DNA of 64,000 nucleotides from Methylomonas sp. LL1 (GCF_015711015.1 NZ_CP064653.1:124001-188000), one strand, 5' to 3'; counted from the stretch's first letter, positions 38,571-48,660 are shown. Numbers and translations: made by a program. The notes: generated by a model not told the origin, from the sequence alone.

Positions 38571-40996
38571 ATGCAAACTTTATGGATAAAAATGTTACTG
38601 TAGATATTACGGAGTATTACCTGACTCCTTTAGCTAATATTACACTGCCGGATAAGTATAATAAACTGATTAAACGCATAAAAAGCGCGTCGGAATACAA
38701 CTTATCGGCTGAAACAATAGCGGACATTGTTAACCTCGATCCCAATGAATTTTCAGTATATGCCGGCATTGGCAAATCATACGTTCAAGCTCTGATAGAA
38801 TTTAAAAATGAGCTACCGAGAATTTTAGAGTTGAATCAAGACTCAAACGTTGTCTTAGAAGAAAATTTATTTTCAACCGAAAATTTTAGACAACTCGAAG
38901 ACCCAATAAATAGTATTGAATTCTCACCGAAATACCAGAAGCTCATAAAACGAATTTTTGCAGTAATGGATAACATTGCAACACTACAGGATATTGTTAA
39001 TATTGATGTTGAAAAATTTTCAAAATTACCGGCGATCGGTAAGTTGTATGTTGAGCAGTTGGTAAGCTTGCAAAATGCTCTTTTGCCTCAAGACAATAAA
39101 GATGAGTCTATCGAAATAGCAGAAATACAATTGCCGTTAGAAACTATACTTTCAAAGCTTTATTTAAACTATAGTTTTTTAAATGATGTAGAAATTAAGC
39201 AATTAAAAAAGCTAGAAAAATTTTATGGCAAAGCTGTTGATGTTCGTAATGTGAATACTCTGCTAAATCTTGATAAGTTTCAATTGGCACAACAAGCTGG
39301 TTTCGGAAGGTCGTTTTTAACAGCTCTGAGTGATTTACAGAATAGACTAAAAAATGAGTTGAGTGCATTACCTGAAAATATAGCCGCATATACTATAAAA
39401 CAAAAGGGTTTGTTTATATCAAGTGAAATTAAATTTATCGAGTTTAAAGAAATAGATGCCGTTTTAATAGAAGATGTTGAAAGTTATTTGTGGACATTAG
39501 GTGAAAAGGAAATGGATTTCGCGCTTTCGCGCTGGGGCTTTAATCAGAAACATGAAACACTTGAAGAAGTTGGAAGTCGATATGACATAACAAGAGAACG
39601 GGTGCGACAGGTTGAAAAAACTATCAATAATGGCTTACTTTTAAGCCTAAGAATACAGTCCAAAGTTTTGTGGGCTAATATTCGTGAAAAAATGACTGAA
39701 GACTTGACTATTTTACTACCTAATTTAGCAAAATGTTTTGAAACGGAAAAATTGTTTTACGAATTTATAGAGCTATGCTGCCAAGTTGAAAATGGTAATA
39801 TTCATAAAATTGTGTTTACCAAAATTAGCCCAAAAATTATCAATCAGTTATTTTGTACCAATCAATCTCCTATAGCGCATGAGGCAATTGTTAATGAATT
39901 GATGTCTAATTATGGCTATAGCAAAGCTGCAGCAATTAATGGCTTAAAACAACTAGCGAAACTCGATAAAATTAAAGTAACTGAACAAGGTATTTATCCT
40001 AATCGGCTTGGAAAAATAGAAGCCGTCGCTCACGTTTTAACTTTTCATCCGGCCGGTTTGCCTTGGAAAGATATAGCTAGGATTGTGAACAAAAATAATT
40101 ATTCATCAACGCCATTTGATGAAACAAGGCAAGCAAGTGGATTTGCCAATGAATTTATTTATTTATCCGACCACGGGACGTATCGTAACTTAATATTTCT
40201 AGATATTGAAAAATTTAACATTCCTGAAATTATGCAACATCTGCTTGACTACTTCAAAAAAAATCAAACAACAACTTTGCATTTACATGATTATTATTAC
40301 AAGACTAAGGAGCTATATTGTGAAATAGAATACTTTACTTTGCGACATATTATTAGAGAGCATGGCGAAGAAAGAGGGGTTTATTTTAATGGTAAATCAG
40401 GCACGGATAGTGTAAGTCTTGATCCAGAAGTAACTCTGATTTCACAATCTGATGTAATCATCAAAGTTCTGAATGAATCAAAAGTTGCCATGACTAAACA
40501 GGAAATTGCGGAGCGTTTAAGAAGTAAAAGTAAAGCTCATGCCACCTTTTATCTCAATAAACTCATGGAAGAGGGTAGACTGGTTCGAGTTGATCAGTTG
40601 GTTTATACAACACCTGAAAAGGCTTTCAAAAGTATGGACACAAAGGCAGTCATGATGGTTATTCAAGATATTATGAACACTTCTAGTACTATTGTTGAGG
40701 CCGATGTATTTCGTGAATACGTTAATTTGGAGCTGAATTTAAGCTATTCGAAATATATTTATGCAGCCTTAGTCAGAACAAAAATTAACGAATTAGGCTG
40801 GTACCGTAATGGCAGTTTATTTAGCAAAAACTCAATTCCTTATAAAAGCTTGGCTGATTTATGTCGCCAATTGTGCAATCGTACGTTGCCCAATGATAAA
40901 AACGCTGAAATTCTACAACAAGCAGTATGGCTAACCCGCGCAGTGACGGAAGATGCACTTCAATGGTGGAAATGGCAGCAAAAGCACAACAGTTAA
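38567..40996 (+). CDS. Large protein with HhH-like repeats, sigma-70 region 4-like HTH and winged helices
   Basis: The ATG at 38567 overlaps the helicase stop (ATGA) and gives 809 residues. The N-terminal ~270 residues hold three ~55-residue repeats, each with a turn of the form L-D/I-D..F..-x-GIGKSYVQAL (AGIGKSYVQAL, PAIGKLYVEQL, AGFGRSFLTAL), which look like helix-hairpin-helix or alpha-CTD-like units. Residues ~328-350 are a sigma-70 region 4-like HTH (TLEEVGSRYDITRERVRQVE). Two winged-helix-like segments follow at ~435-480 and ~638-690 (MTKQEIAERLRSKSKA). It is probably a DNA-binding partner or regulator of the nuclease-helicase. It is AT-rich, and I know no named family for the whole architecture. 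Confidence 0.75.
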   Translation: MNANFMDKNVTVDITEYYLTPLANITLPDKYNKLIKRIKSASEYNLSAETIADIVNLDPNEFSVYAGIGKSYVQALIEFKNELPRILELNQDSNVVLEENLFSTENFRQLEDPINSIEFSPKYQKLIKRIFAVMDNIATLQDIVNIDVEKFSKLPAIGKLYVEQLVSLQNALLPQDNKDESIEIAEIQLPLETILSKLYLNYSFLNDVEIKQLKKLEKFYGKAVDVRNVNTLLNLDKFQLAQQAGFGRSFLTALSDLQNRLKNELSALPENIAAYTIKQKGLFISSEIKFIEFKEIDAVLIEDVESYLWTLGEKEMDFALSRWGFNQKHETLEEVGSRYDITRERVRQVEKTINNGLLLSLRIQSKVLWANIREKMTEDLTILLPNLAKCFETEKLFYEFIELCCQVENGNIHKIVFTKISPKIINQLFCTNQSPIAHEAIVNELMSNYGYSKAAAINGLKQLAKLDKIKVTEQGIYPNRLGKIEAVAHVLTFHPAGLPWKDIARIVNKNNYSSTPFDETRQASGFANEFIYLSDHGTYRNLIFLDIEKFNIPEIMQHLLDYFKKNQTTTLHLHDYYYKTKELYCEIEYFTLRHIIREHGEERGVYFNGKSGTDSVSLDPEVTLISQSDVIIKVLNESKVAMTKQEIAERLRSKSKAHATFYLNKLMEEGRLVRVDQLVYTTPEKAFKSMDTKAVMMVIQDIMNTSSTIVEADVFREYVNLELNLSYSKYIYAALVRTKINELGWYRNGSLFSKNSIPYKSLADLCRQLCNRTLPNDKNAEILQQAVWLTRAVTEDALQWWKWQQKHNS

Positions 40997-41762
40997 TTGG
41001 CTCTACGTGAATCTTAGCCTGATCAGATTAACGATATCGTAATCGGAGGAATGTTGGCTTCGAAATATGCGATTACGCAAGCCAATCGCACCTACAGTTG
41101 AAGGGCCGCTAATTGACCATTACGTGGAGTTTCATTTTATGCACAGTATCTTGGTTTCGACTAGTTGACATTAGGAATCAAGCGGCTTGGGCAAGGCAGC
41201 CAGATAAAAAGCTGATCATAATTTCTGCAAACTTCAGGAGTCAATTTTCTGTTGTTCAATTCAGATACAAACCCTCAGCACTACAGATAGCTTTTCCTAC
41301 TTAAATATTGCTCCCAACAAGGAAACAATCATGCGGAATTTATCCATAATGTCGATAAAAAGTGAGAACTCAATACGTCTAATGAAATCGACTGGAATAA
41401 TTGCTGATATTGCTCCCTCTGGGTGTATTTGAAAGTTTGTTTCAAATCATGGAAATTATGCAAAGATTGCGAGCGAGTTAGAGGCTTTAAAGCCAGCTTA
41501 CATCATGGTTGTGCCAAAGTCGCTGCACATAAAAGGAAACTTCACATAATGGCCAGCTCTGTCTATCAGTATCTGATTGAATCGAAACTGGTTTTTATAA
41601 TTGTAAGATTAAATTAGGGCTTTTTAAGGGATAGCCGTTGTCATCTTCAAAAAATTTCAGATGATTGCAGCGGTCTATCCCTTGTTATAAACCATTCTGA
41701 GTCGCCACCAGCCACACTTTGGCCTAATGGTTAGGCCTTGGCGCCCTTTTTATAGGTTCAAT
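40997..41762. other. Intergenic region with hairpins at the right edge of the AT-rich island
   Basis: This 766-bp gap has no convincing gene; frames at 41113 and 41423 lack ribosome sites and resemble nothing. A REP-like GCGATT/AATCGC hairpin lies at ~41070-41091. A large imperfect stem-loop spans 41626-41683 (AAGGGATAG paired with CTATCCCTT and further internal pairing), flanked by T-rich stretches; it could end the operon transcript or be a small-element remnant. At 41721-41737 GGCCTAA/TTAGGCC with a 3-base loop may help terminate proS. Confidence 0.55.
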
Positions 41763-43472
41763 TTACGCCAGTTTGCTTTTCAAAAAGCCGACGATTTCGT
41801 CAAACGCCACTTCCTGGCTTTCCTTGTCGTTGCGGCCTTGATATTCGACGGTGCCGCTATCCAATCCGCGATCGCCGATCACGATTCGGTGCGGGATACC
41901 GATCAATTCCATATCCGAGAACATGAAGCCGGCACGCACTTTTCTGTCGTCCAGCAGCACTTCAATCCCGGCAGCCATTAACTCGCGGTAGATTTTCTCG
42001 ACCGTGCCGGTCAGGCGGTCGGATTTATACATGTTCATGGGGCAGATAGCCACCTGGAAGGGAGCTAGTTCGTTCGGCCAGATGATGCCGCGCTCGTCAT
42101 GGCCTTGCTCGATGGCGGCGGCCACCACGCGCGAAATGCCGATGCCGTAGCATCCCATGATCATGATCTGATTCTTGCCGGCTTCGTTGACGATGGCCGC
42201 GTTCATGGCCTCGCTGTATTTATCGCCCAACTGAAAGATATGACCGACTTCGATGCCGCGAGCAATCGTGATGTTGCCTTGGCCGTCCGGACTGGGGTCG
42301 CCTTCCACCACCATGCGCAGATCGGCAAATTGTTCGGGAGCTGGCAAATCGCGTTGCCAATTTACGCCGCTGTAATGCTTGCCGTCTTGGTTGGCGCCGC
42401 AGATAAAATCGGCCATCAGGCTGACGCTACGGTCGGCGATGACCGGCATGGTTAAGCCGATCGGCCCGATGGAACCGGGTTTGCAACCGCAAGCGGCGCT
42501 GATCTCTTCGTCGCTGGCCAATTGCAGCGGCGACAACACGCCTGGGATTTTTTCGGCCTTGATGGTATTTAATTCATGGTCGCCGCGCAGCAGCAGTGCA
42601 ACCAGGGTGTTATCCTCGCCTCTGACGATCAGGGTTTTCAGGCATTGTTCGGGATCGACATTGAAAAACCGGCTGACTTCATCGATGCTGTGCTGGTTGG
42701 GAGTATCGACCAAGGTCATGGTTTGGGTCGCCGCGGGTCGCGTGCCTTGCGGCATCAAGGCTTCGGCCTTTTCGACGTTGGCGGCATAATCGCTGGCGTC
42801 GGAAAATGCGATGGCGTCCTCGCCGGAATCGGCCAGTACGTGAAATTCATGCGAGACCGCGCCGCCTATCGAGCCGGAGTCGGCGATCACGGCGCGGAAT
42901 TTCAAACCAAAGCGATTGAAAATATTGGTATAGGTTTGATACATCAAGTCGTAGGTTTGCTGCAACGATTCCTGATTCAAATGGAAGGAGTAGGCGTCTT
43001 TCATGATGAATTCGCGCGAGCGCATCACGCCGAAGCGGGGGCGGATCTCGTCGCGGAATTTGGTTTGGATCTGGTAATAAGTGATCGGTAATTGCTTATA
43101 GCTTTTCAACTCGTTGCGGGCCAGGTCGGTGATGATTTCCTCGTGGGTGGGGCCCAGGCAGAAATCGCGGTCGTGCCGGTCTTTCATGCGCGCCAGTTCC
43201 GGGCCGTATTTTTCCCAGCGGCCGGTTTCCTGCCACAGTTCGGCGGGTTGCAGGGCGGGCATCAACACTTCCAGCGCGCCGGCCTTGTTCATTTCGTCGC
43301 GGGTGATTTGCTCCACCTTGCGCAGCACGCGCAAGCCCAGCGGCAACCAGACATAGATGCCGGCCGCCAGTTTGCGGATCAGGCCGGCGCGTATCATCAG
43401 TTTATGGCTGGCGATTTCGGCATCGGCGGGTGTTTCTTTTACGGTGCTCAGGGGGAATTGTGATGTGCGCAT
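41763..43472 (-). CDS. proS: Prolyl-tRNA synthetase
   Basis: The 569-residue product is a full-length bacterial ProRS. It has the class II core (motif 2 around [23 protein letters not shown], motif 3 in [15 protein letters not shown]), the editing insertion (~230-390) and the C-terminal anticodon-binding domain (from FQVAICPMN). It charges tRNA-Pro in the cytoplasm and should be essential. It is transcribed alone, divergent from the response regulator at 43644. Confidence 0.97.
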   Translation of the reverse strand: MRTSQFPLSTVKETPADAEIASHKLMIRAGLIRKLAAGIYVWLPLGLRVLRKVEQITRDEMNKAGALEVLMPALQPAELWQETGRWEKYGPELARMKDRHDRDFCLGPTHEEIITDLARNELKSYKQLPITYYQIQTKFRDEIRPRFGVMRSREFIMKDAYSFHLNQESLQQTYDLMYQTYTNIFNRFGLKFRAVIADSGSIGGAVSHEFHVLADSGEDAIAFSDASDYAANVEKAEALMPQGTRPAATQTMTLVDTPNQHSIDEVSRFFNVDPEQCLKTLIVRGEDNTLVALLLRGDHELNTIKAEKIPGVLSPLQLASDEEISAACGCKPGSIGPIGLTMPVIADRSVSLMADFICGANQDGKHYSGVNWQRDLPAPEQFADLRMVVEGDPSPDGQGNITIARGIEVGHIFQLGDKYSEAMNAAIVNEAGKNQIMIMGCYGIGISRVVAAAIEQGHDERGIIWPNELAPFQVAICPMNMYKSDRLTGTVEKIYRELMAAGIEVLLDDRKVRAGFMFSDMELIGIPHRIVIGDRGLDSGTVEYQGRNDKESQEVAFDEIVGFLKSKLA

Positions 43473-43643
43473 GTCGTTGATGGGTATTTAGTCAATAAAT
43501 TGCCATTTTACCGTTTAACGGGCGGACTGAGAATTTTAGCGGGTGATTTTTCTGCCGGATCGGGCTTGATATTGCTTATGTTTGCTATAATTCGGGAGCA
43601 TTTGGCAATTTCTTTGGATAGTGTGCCCGGAAGATTAGGAAAA

Positions 43644-44279
43644 ATGATTAAAGTTTTGCTGGTTGATGATCATGAGTTGGTTAGAAGCGGCATCGAAGCA
43701 TTGTTAAATGCAGTCGAGGGTATTGCCGTGGTTGCTGTCTGTGATTGCGGAGAAAAAGCGCTGCAGGTGATAGGCGCCGATCCTCCGGATGTGGTGCTGA
43801 TGGATGTCAATATGCCGGGGATGGGCGGATTTGAAGCGTGCCGGCGTATTTTGCAGAGTTATCCCAAAGTCAAGATTATCGGTTTGTCGGTACACAATGG
43901 CGGCCCGATTCCTCAGCAATTGTTAAAGTTGGGAGTGGGCGGTTTTGTCTCCAAGGCTTCGCCCGTCAGCGAAATGGTCGGGGCGATCAAAACCGTGATG
44001 TCCGGCAAGCGCTATTTATGCCAGGATGTGGCCAGCAATCTGGTATTTGAGTCGATAGAGAGCGAAGAGGCTTCGCCGTTTTTTCAGCTGTCGCAACGCG
44101 AAGCCGAGGTGGCCCAGATGATTCTGCGGGGTAAGGGCATTCAGGAAATTGCCGAGGCATTGACGCTAAGCGACAAGACCGTCAATACCTACCGTTATCG
44201 CTTGTACGCCAAGCTGAAAATCAAAAATGACGTGGAACTGACCCGGTTGGCGGTCAAATTTAACTATTTCGAAACTTAG
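43644..44279 (+). CDS. GacA/UvrY-like response regulator
   Basis: The ATG at 43644 lies behind an AGGAAAA site and gives 211 residues starting MIKVLLVDDHELVRSG, the GacA/UvrY opening. The receiver phosphoacceptor is in VVLMDVNMPGMGG and the lysine in VSKAS. The LuxR-type HTH spans ~145-205 (LSQREAEVAQMILRGKGIQEIAEALTLSDKTVNTYRYRL; read in parts, LSQREAEVA then DKTVNTYRYR). GacA-type regulators with BarA/GacS kinases drive small RNAs that titrate CsrA. No kinase is adjacent. A bidirectional terminator follows. Confidence 0.88.
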   Translation: MIKVLLVDDHELVRSGIEALLNAVEGIAVVAVCDCGEKALQVIGADPPDVVLMDVNMPGMGGFEACRRILQSYPKVKIIGLSVHNGGPIPQQLLKLGVGGFVSKASPVSEMVGAIKTVMSGKRYLCQDVASNLVFESIESEEASPFFQLSQREAEVAQMILRGKGIQEIAEALTLSDKTVNTYRYRLYAKLKIKNDVELTRLAVKFNYFET

Positions 44280-44285
44280 TGCGGT

Positions 44286-44315
44286 AAAAGTGCCCGCCGA
44301 TGGACGAGCACTTTT
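44286..44315. terminator. Bidirectional terminator between gacA-like gene and mtdB
   Basis: An 8-bp perfect stem AAAAGTGC/GCACTTTT (44286-44293/44308-44315) with a 14-base loop lies in the 42-bp gap between two convergent stops. T-runs on both strands fit shared termination. Confidence 0.75.
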
Positions 44316-44321
44316 GTCGGA

Positions 44322-45227
44322 TCAAACCAAGCCGCGAGCCTTGGTGAAAGCTTCTCTAAAGTCGATAAAAACCGGCTTTTCACTTTCCAGCATGAACTTC
44401 AACAATTCATGCTGTAATTGATATTTCACATTGCCGACAGCCAACGCGCCCACGCCCACGGCGTTAGCCGACTGGGTGGCATGAATCAATGGAACGGCCA
44501 TGTCGTTAGAGCCAATGCCCTCAATCCCCGGCGGCGGGACTGCGTTGACGTCACCCGCCACTTTCAATTGCTTGGCCCCGGCCAATACCGCCGCATTCAG
44601 CACCCGGATGCCGGCTTTTGCGGTACAGAACACAATGTCCGCATCGCCAAGCAGTTCTGCTTTTTCAGCATCGGTTCTGGCCACGGCACCGGTCATTTTG
44701 GCATTGAAACGGCGATTGTATTGCTTGGCCGCGTCATTTGCCGTATCCACCGATAAATGATCGACCAATACGGTTTCGGCGCCTTGCAGCGAAGCAATGA
44801 TGCCGGTGGCAATGCCGACAGGGCCGGTACCGCCGAAAACCAAGGCCTTGCAGTCCTTTAATTCCTTGCCGTGGGTTTGTTGCAAGGCTTTTTCGACGCA
44901 GGCCACCAATGCCGCCGCCGTAGTGTAGGCGCCGCTGGGATCGGCGAAAACCGAAATCTCGAAAGGCGGCACCATGGCAGGCTTGGTCGCTTGCAACATA
45001 TCGATGGCTAGGCCAATGTCGCGGCCACCGATAAAAATCCCGGTTTTCTTGATGCCGGACGGGCTGCGCGAAAAAATCGCATCCTGTGTCAGGTTTTGGA
45101 TGTTCTCCAATTTGACGTTGGAATAAGGCATCAGCACGTCAAAACCGGCATCGAGCGCCATGTTGATGTCAAACGGGCTGTTGTTTGGCATCGGGTCGAA
45201 CATGTGAAGTATGCTGCGTTTTGCCAT
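44322..45227 (-). CDS. mtdB: NAD(P)-dependent methylene-tetrahydromethanopterin dehydrogenase (MtdB), copy 2
   Basis: I chose the ATG at 45227 (MAKRSILHMFD) behind an AAGGTA site; the product is 301 residues. It matches MtdB: SPFDINMALDAGFDVLMPYS, DAIFSRSPSG, FIGGRD, VFADPSGAYTTAAA, the Rossmann GGTGPVG, and GDVNAVPPPGIEGI. MtdB oxidises methylene-H4MPT in the formaldehyde oxidation pathway. Its neighbour upstream (49 bp away, same strand) is a paralogue. The N-terminal SILHM resembles Methylobacterium MtdB more than MtdA. Which of the two copies is the main MtdB cannot be settled here. Confidence 0.88.
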   Translation of the reverse strand: MAKRSILHMFDPMPNNSPFDINMALDAGFDVLMPYSNVKLENIQNLTQDAIFSRSPSGIKKTGIFIGGRDIGLAIDMLQATKPAMVPPFEISVFADPSGAYTTAAALVACVEKALQQTHGKELKDCKALVFGGTGPVGIATGIIASLQGAETVLVDHLSVDTANDAAKQYNRRFNAKMTGAVARTDAEKAELLGDADIVFCTAKAGIRVLNAAVLAGAKQLKVAGDVNAVPPPGIEGIGSNDMAVPLIHATQSANAVGVGALAVGNVKYQLQHELLKFMLESEKPVFIDFREAFTKARGLV

Positions 45228-45276
45228 TTTGATCTTACCTTCGGTAGTTGACGGATTGCTTGGCTGGAACAATACC

Positions 45277-46185
45277 TTAATTACTCGATTTAATAAATTC
45301 ACGGGCTACTTCAAATGCGTGTTCAAAATGCAGGAACAGCGGTTGATCGCATTCCAGCATTCTTTTCAGTAAGCGGCTTTGCGCCTGGTATTTGATGTTG
45401 CCGATCGCCAACGCGCCGATACCGACCGCGCCGCTATTGGAACCCGCCAACGGTTTGCCGTTGTCGAAGGCGTCCAAGCCGGCAATGCCGGCGGGCGGCA
45501 CGGCGTTGACGTCGGCGGCCACTTTCAATTGCGGGGCCGAGGCAATCAGTTCCGCGCTCAATAATTCGATGCCGGCGGCGCCGGTGGCAAATACCACGTC
45601 CGCTGTTTGCATGTATTCGGCTTTGTCGGCATCGGCGCCGGCGCTGATGCTGATTTTGCCGTCGCCGAATTCCTCGCTGCACAATTCGGCGGTGCGTTGG
45701 GCTCTATCCAGCTGTCTGCCGATGATTCTGACCTTGGCGCCTGCTTGGGCGGCAATCACGGCGGCGGCTTGGCCGACAGGGCCGGTACCGCCCAGCGCCA
45801 GTACGTTTTTGCCTTCCAGCGTGGTGCCGAATTTGTTGGCTAGTTCTTTTTCAACCGCCGCCACCATGCCGGCCGCGGTAGTGAAGGCGCCGCTGGGATC
45901 GGCAAATACGGAGACTTCGAAAGGCGGAACCATGGAATTTTTGGCCATTTTCAGCATGTCCATGGCTTGCTTGGTTTCGCGGCCACCAATGAAAATGGCG
46001 GTGCGCAACAGACCTTTCGGACTACGGGAGAAGATGGCGTCTTGCACCAAACCCCTTACTTCGCTGGGTTCAACGTTGATGTAAGGGACGGCCGAAATCC
46101 AGCCCGCATCCATCGCCATGTTGACGTCGAAAGGGCTTAGGTTTTTGGCTGTGGTCAGCATGTGTAGGATGAAAGGTTTTTCCAT
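45277..46185 (-). CDS. NAD(P)-dependent methylene-tetrahydromethanopterin dehydrogenase (MtdB-like), copy 1
   Basis: The 302-residue product is collinear with the following MtdB (about half identical by eye): FILHMLTTAKNLSPFDVNMAMDAGW (SPFDVNMAMDAG core), DAIFSRSPKG, FIGGRE, VFADPSGAFTTAAG, GGTGPVG and ADVNAVPPAGIAGLD. It retains the Rossmann and pterin-side motifs, so both copies should be active. Two tandem copies could divide NAD and NADP use or have different expression. It is the first gene of the pair. MtdA of serine-cycle methylotrophs is less similar. Confidence 0.85.
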   Translation of the reverse strand: MEKPFILHMLTTAKNLSPFDVNMAMDAGWISAVPYINVEPSEVRGLVQDAIFSRSPKGLLRTAIFIGGRETKQAMDMLKMAKNSMVPPFEVSVFADPSGAFTTAAGMVAAVEKELANKFGTTLEGKNVLALGGTGPVGQAAAVIAAQAGAKVRIIGRQLDRAQRTAELCSEEFGDGKISISAGADADKAEYMQTADVVFATGAAGIELLSAELIASAPQLKVAADVNAVPPAGIAGLDAFDNGKPLAGSNSGAVGIGALAIGNIKYQAQSRLLKRMLECDQPLFLHFEHAFEVAREFIKSSN

Positions 46186-46280
46186 GGTTTCCTCTAGGAT
46201 TTTGATTAGCCGTCAAGTATAAAAGAAAAGTCCGGCCGATAACAATTTTGCTCTGATGCTGGATTAAGTCGTCAGACTGC

Positions 46281-47075
46281 TCATTTCAGCTTGGAGGTGA
46301 CGTGCGGTTCGATGGCGTGGTACATCAATTGATGCATGCGCGGATTGCCGACGATGATGTTGCCGGATTGTAAATACTTGTCGTTAAAGGAAAAGTCGGT
46401 AGCTACGCCGCCCGCTTCCTGGATCAACAAAACCCCGGCGGCAATGTCCCATTCCTTGACTCCGATCTCCCAATAAGCATCCAGACGGCCGCAGGCAACA
46501 TAGGCCATATCCAGCGCGGCGGCGCCGGCTCTTCTGATGCCGGCGGTGTCGGCGGCAATCGCCTTGAACATGCCTAAATAAGGTTCGATATGTTCCATGG
46601 TTTTGAACGGAAAGCCGGTGCCGATCAAGGCCCCGCGCATGCTGTTTTGTTTGGTGACGCGGATTTTCCGGTTGTTCAGCATCGCGCCGCCGCCACGCTC
46701 GGCGGTGAACAGTTCATCGCGAACCGGATCGTAAATCACGCCGACTTCCAGCTTGTTTTTATGCTTCAGTGCGATCGAAACCGCATATTGCGGAAAACCA
46801 TGTAGAAAATTGGTGGTGCCATCCAGCGGGTCGATAACCCAGACATAATCATTACCCTGATGCTCGCCGCTTTCTTCGGCCAGGATGCCGTGTTCCGGAA
46901 AGGCTGCTCGAATCACTTTGATGATTTCCTGCTCGGCCATGCGGTCGACTTCGGAGGCGTAGTCATTGCGGCTTTTTTGGTCGATGGTGAGTTTCTCGAC
47001 ATTTTGCGAGGAACGTTGAATCAGGTCGCCGGCGTTGCGCGCTGCGCGCACGGCTATATTAAGCATGGGATGCAT
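46281..47075 (-). CDS. suhB: Inositol-1-monophosphatase family protein SuhB
   Basis: The ATG at 47075 (MHPMLNIAVRAAR) gives 264 residues, the size of SuhB. The metal-binding residues are in LAEESGE (EE), DPLDGTTNFLHGFP and EWDIAAGVLLIQEAGG. SuhB dephosphorylates inositol monophosphate in vitro and acts in rRNA antitermination in E. coli. It is divergent from trmJ-cysE, the common gammaproteobacterial order. Confidence 0.93.
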   Translation of the reverse strand: MHPMLNIAVRAARNAGDLIQRSSQNVEKLTIDQKSRNDYASEVDRMAEQEIIKVIRAAFPEHGILAEESGEHQGNDYVWVIDPLDGTTNFLHGFPQYAVSIALKHKNKLEVGVIYDPVRDELFTAERGGGAMLNNRKIRVTKQNSMRGALIGTGFPFKTMEHIEPYLGMFKAIAADTAGIRRAGAAALDMAYVACGRLDAYWEIGVKEWDIAAGVLLIQEAGGVATDFSFNDKYLQSGNIIVGNPRMHQLMYHAIEPHVTSKLK

Positions 47076-47167
47076 AGATCGGATTGGTAATGAGCAGTTA
47101 GAAAACAGCGATAGCATAGCAAATCTTTTGCTAGAATCGCCGGTTTTTTAGCCGTTGAGAGCCGCCT

Positions 47168-47893
47168 TTGCTATCCAATTTTAAAGTCGTTCTGGTTGAG
47201 ACATCCCATCCCGGCAACATCGGCGCCGTGGCGCGGGCGATGAAAAACATGGGCATGGATCAACTGCGGCTGGTGTCGCCCAAGCTGTTTCCTCATGCCG
47301 ATGCCACGGCGCGCGCTTCCGGTGCCGATGATGTATTACGCGCAGCCCGTGTCCATGATTCCCTGCAACAGGCGATAGCCGATTGTCAGGTTGTTTTGGG
47401 ATCCAGTGCCCGCGATAGAACCATAAGCTGGCCTTCGGTCACTGCACGCGAATGCGCCGAAAAATGGGGCGGCGGGGCGGCAAAGGAAAATATCGCCTTG
47501 GTATTTGGCCGGGAAAATTCCGGATTGAAAAATCACGAGCTGGATTTGTGTCATTATTTGCTGCGTATTCCTTGTAATCCCGACTACAGTTCGCTGAACT
47601 TGGCGGCGGCGGTGCAAGTAGTCAGTTATGAGTTATTCGTCGCCAGCGGCCGGGAATATGCCAGCAGCATAGGCGATCGCGGCGAGGAGCCCTTGGCGAC
47701 GGCGGAGCAAATGGAAGCTTTTTATACCCATTTACACGAAACCATGGCCGATATTGGCTTTTTGCATCCGGAGCGTTCCCGCTCCATCATGCGCCGCTTG
47801 CGGCGTGTATTCAATCGTACTCAGCTCGATACCAAGGAGCTGGATATTTTGCGGGGTATCTTGCGATTCTCTCAAAACCACAACCTGAAGTAG
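47168..47893 (+). CDS. trmJ: tRNA (cytidine/uridine-2'-O-)-methyltransferase TrmJ
   Basis: The start is TTG at 47168, the only start that keeps the conserved [19 protein letters not shown] opening; the product is 241 residues. SPOUT-fold motifs are [30 protein letters not shown] and [19 protein letters not shown], the last two forming the trefoil knot that binds S-adenosylmethionine. It methylates position 32 of certain tRNAs. It is followed by cysE after 5 bp. Confidence 0.93.
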   Translation: MLSNFKVVLVETSHPGNIGAVARAMKNMGMDQLRLVSPKLFPHADATARASGADDVLRAARVHDSLQQAIADCQVVLGSSARDRTISWPSVTARECAEKWGGGAAKENIALVFGRENSGLKNHELDLCHYLLRIPCNPDYSSLNLAAAVQVVSYELFVASGREYASSIGDRGEEPLATAEQMEAFYTHLHETMADIGFLHPERSRSIMRRLRRVFNRTQLDTKELDILRGILRFSQNHNLK

Positions 47894-47898
47894 GCGAT

Positions 47899-48651
47899 AT
47901 GTTCGACCAAATCAAAGAAGATATTCAGTGTGTGTTTGCGCGCGATCCGGCCGCGCAATCGGTGTTCGAGGTAATCACCACCTATCCGGGTTTCCATGCT
48001 GTATTGATTCACCGAGTCAGTCATTGGTTGTGGGAACGGCGGTTTAACTGGCCCGCGCGCTATGTTTCGTTTTTGGGGCGTTGGCTGACCGGGATTGAAA
48101 TTCATCCGGGCGCCAAAATCGGCCGACGTTTTTTTATCGATCACGGCATGGGGGTGGTGATCGGTGAAACAGCCACCATCGGGGATGACTGCACCCTGTA
48201 TCACGGCGTTACCCTGGGCGGAACCAGTTGGAACAAGGGCAAGCGCCACCCGACTTTAAAAAATGGCGTGGTGATAGGCGCCGGCGCCAAGGTGCTGGGG
48301 CCGATAGAAATAGGCGAGGGCGCCAGGGTGGGTTCCAATTCGGTGGTGGTAAAACCGGTGCCGGCGGGGGTGTCGGTGGTCGGAATTCCGGCGCATATTA
48401 TCGATGCCAAGGCCAAACAGGAAAAAGCCCGACGCGATGCGATCGCGCAAAAAATCGGTTTCGACGCCTACGGCGCCACCGGCGATATGCCCGATCCGAT
48501 TGCTAATGCCATCAATTTAATGTTGGATCATATTCATCAAATGGACAAACAACTGGAAGTGATGTGCCGGAAATTGAATGACGCCGGCATTCAATGCGGC
48601 GATCAACACATTCCGTACATGGATGATTGCCAGATTAAGGATAAGGATTGA
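47899..48651 (+). CDS. cysE: Serine O-acetyltransferase
   Basis: The 250-residue product has a helical N-terminal domain and a left-handed beta helix of hexapeptide repeats ([19 protein letters not shown]). The catalytic His and Asp lie in [17 protein letters not shown], with the active-site loop [17 protein letters not shown]. It acetylates serine with acetyl-CoA for cysteine synthesis. It is slightly shorter at the N-terminus than E. coli CysE (273), like EpsC-type enzymes. The usual next gene iscR is missing here; a hairpin repeat and an unknown gene follow. Confidence 0.94.
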   Translation: MFDQIKEDIQCVFARDPAAQSVFEVITTYPGFHAVLIHRVSHWLWERRFNWPARYVSFLGRWLTGIEIHPGAKIGRRFFIDHGMGVVIGETATIGDDCTLYHGVTLGGTSWNKGKRHPTLKNGVVIGAGAKVLGPIEIGEGARVGSNSVVVKPVPAGVSVVGIPAHIIDAKAKQEKARRDAIAQKIGFDAYGATGDMPDPIANAINLMLDHIHQMDKQLEVMCRKLNDAGIQCGDQHIPYMDDCQIKDKD

Positions 48652-48660
48652 AATGCGCGG

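Noticed and set aside
41113..41617. Two short open frames in the gap before proS
   Set aside because: Neither has a ribosome site, a family resemblance or a partner gene, and the region is full of palindromes.
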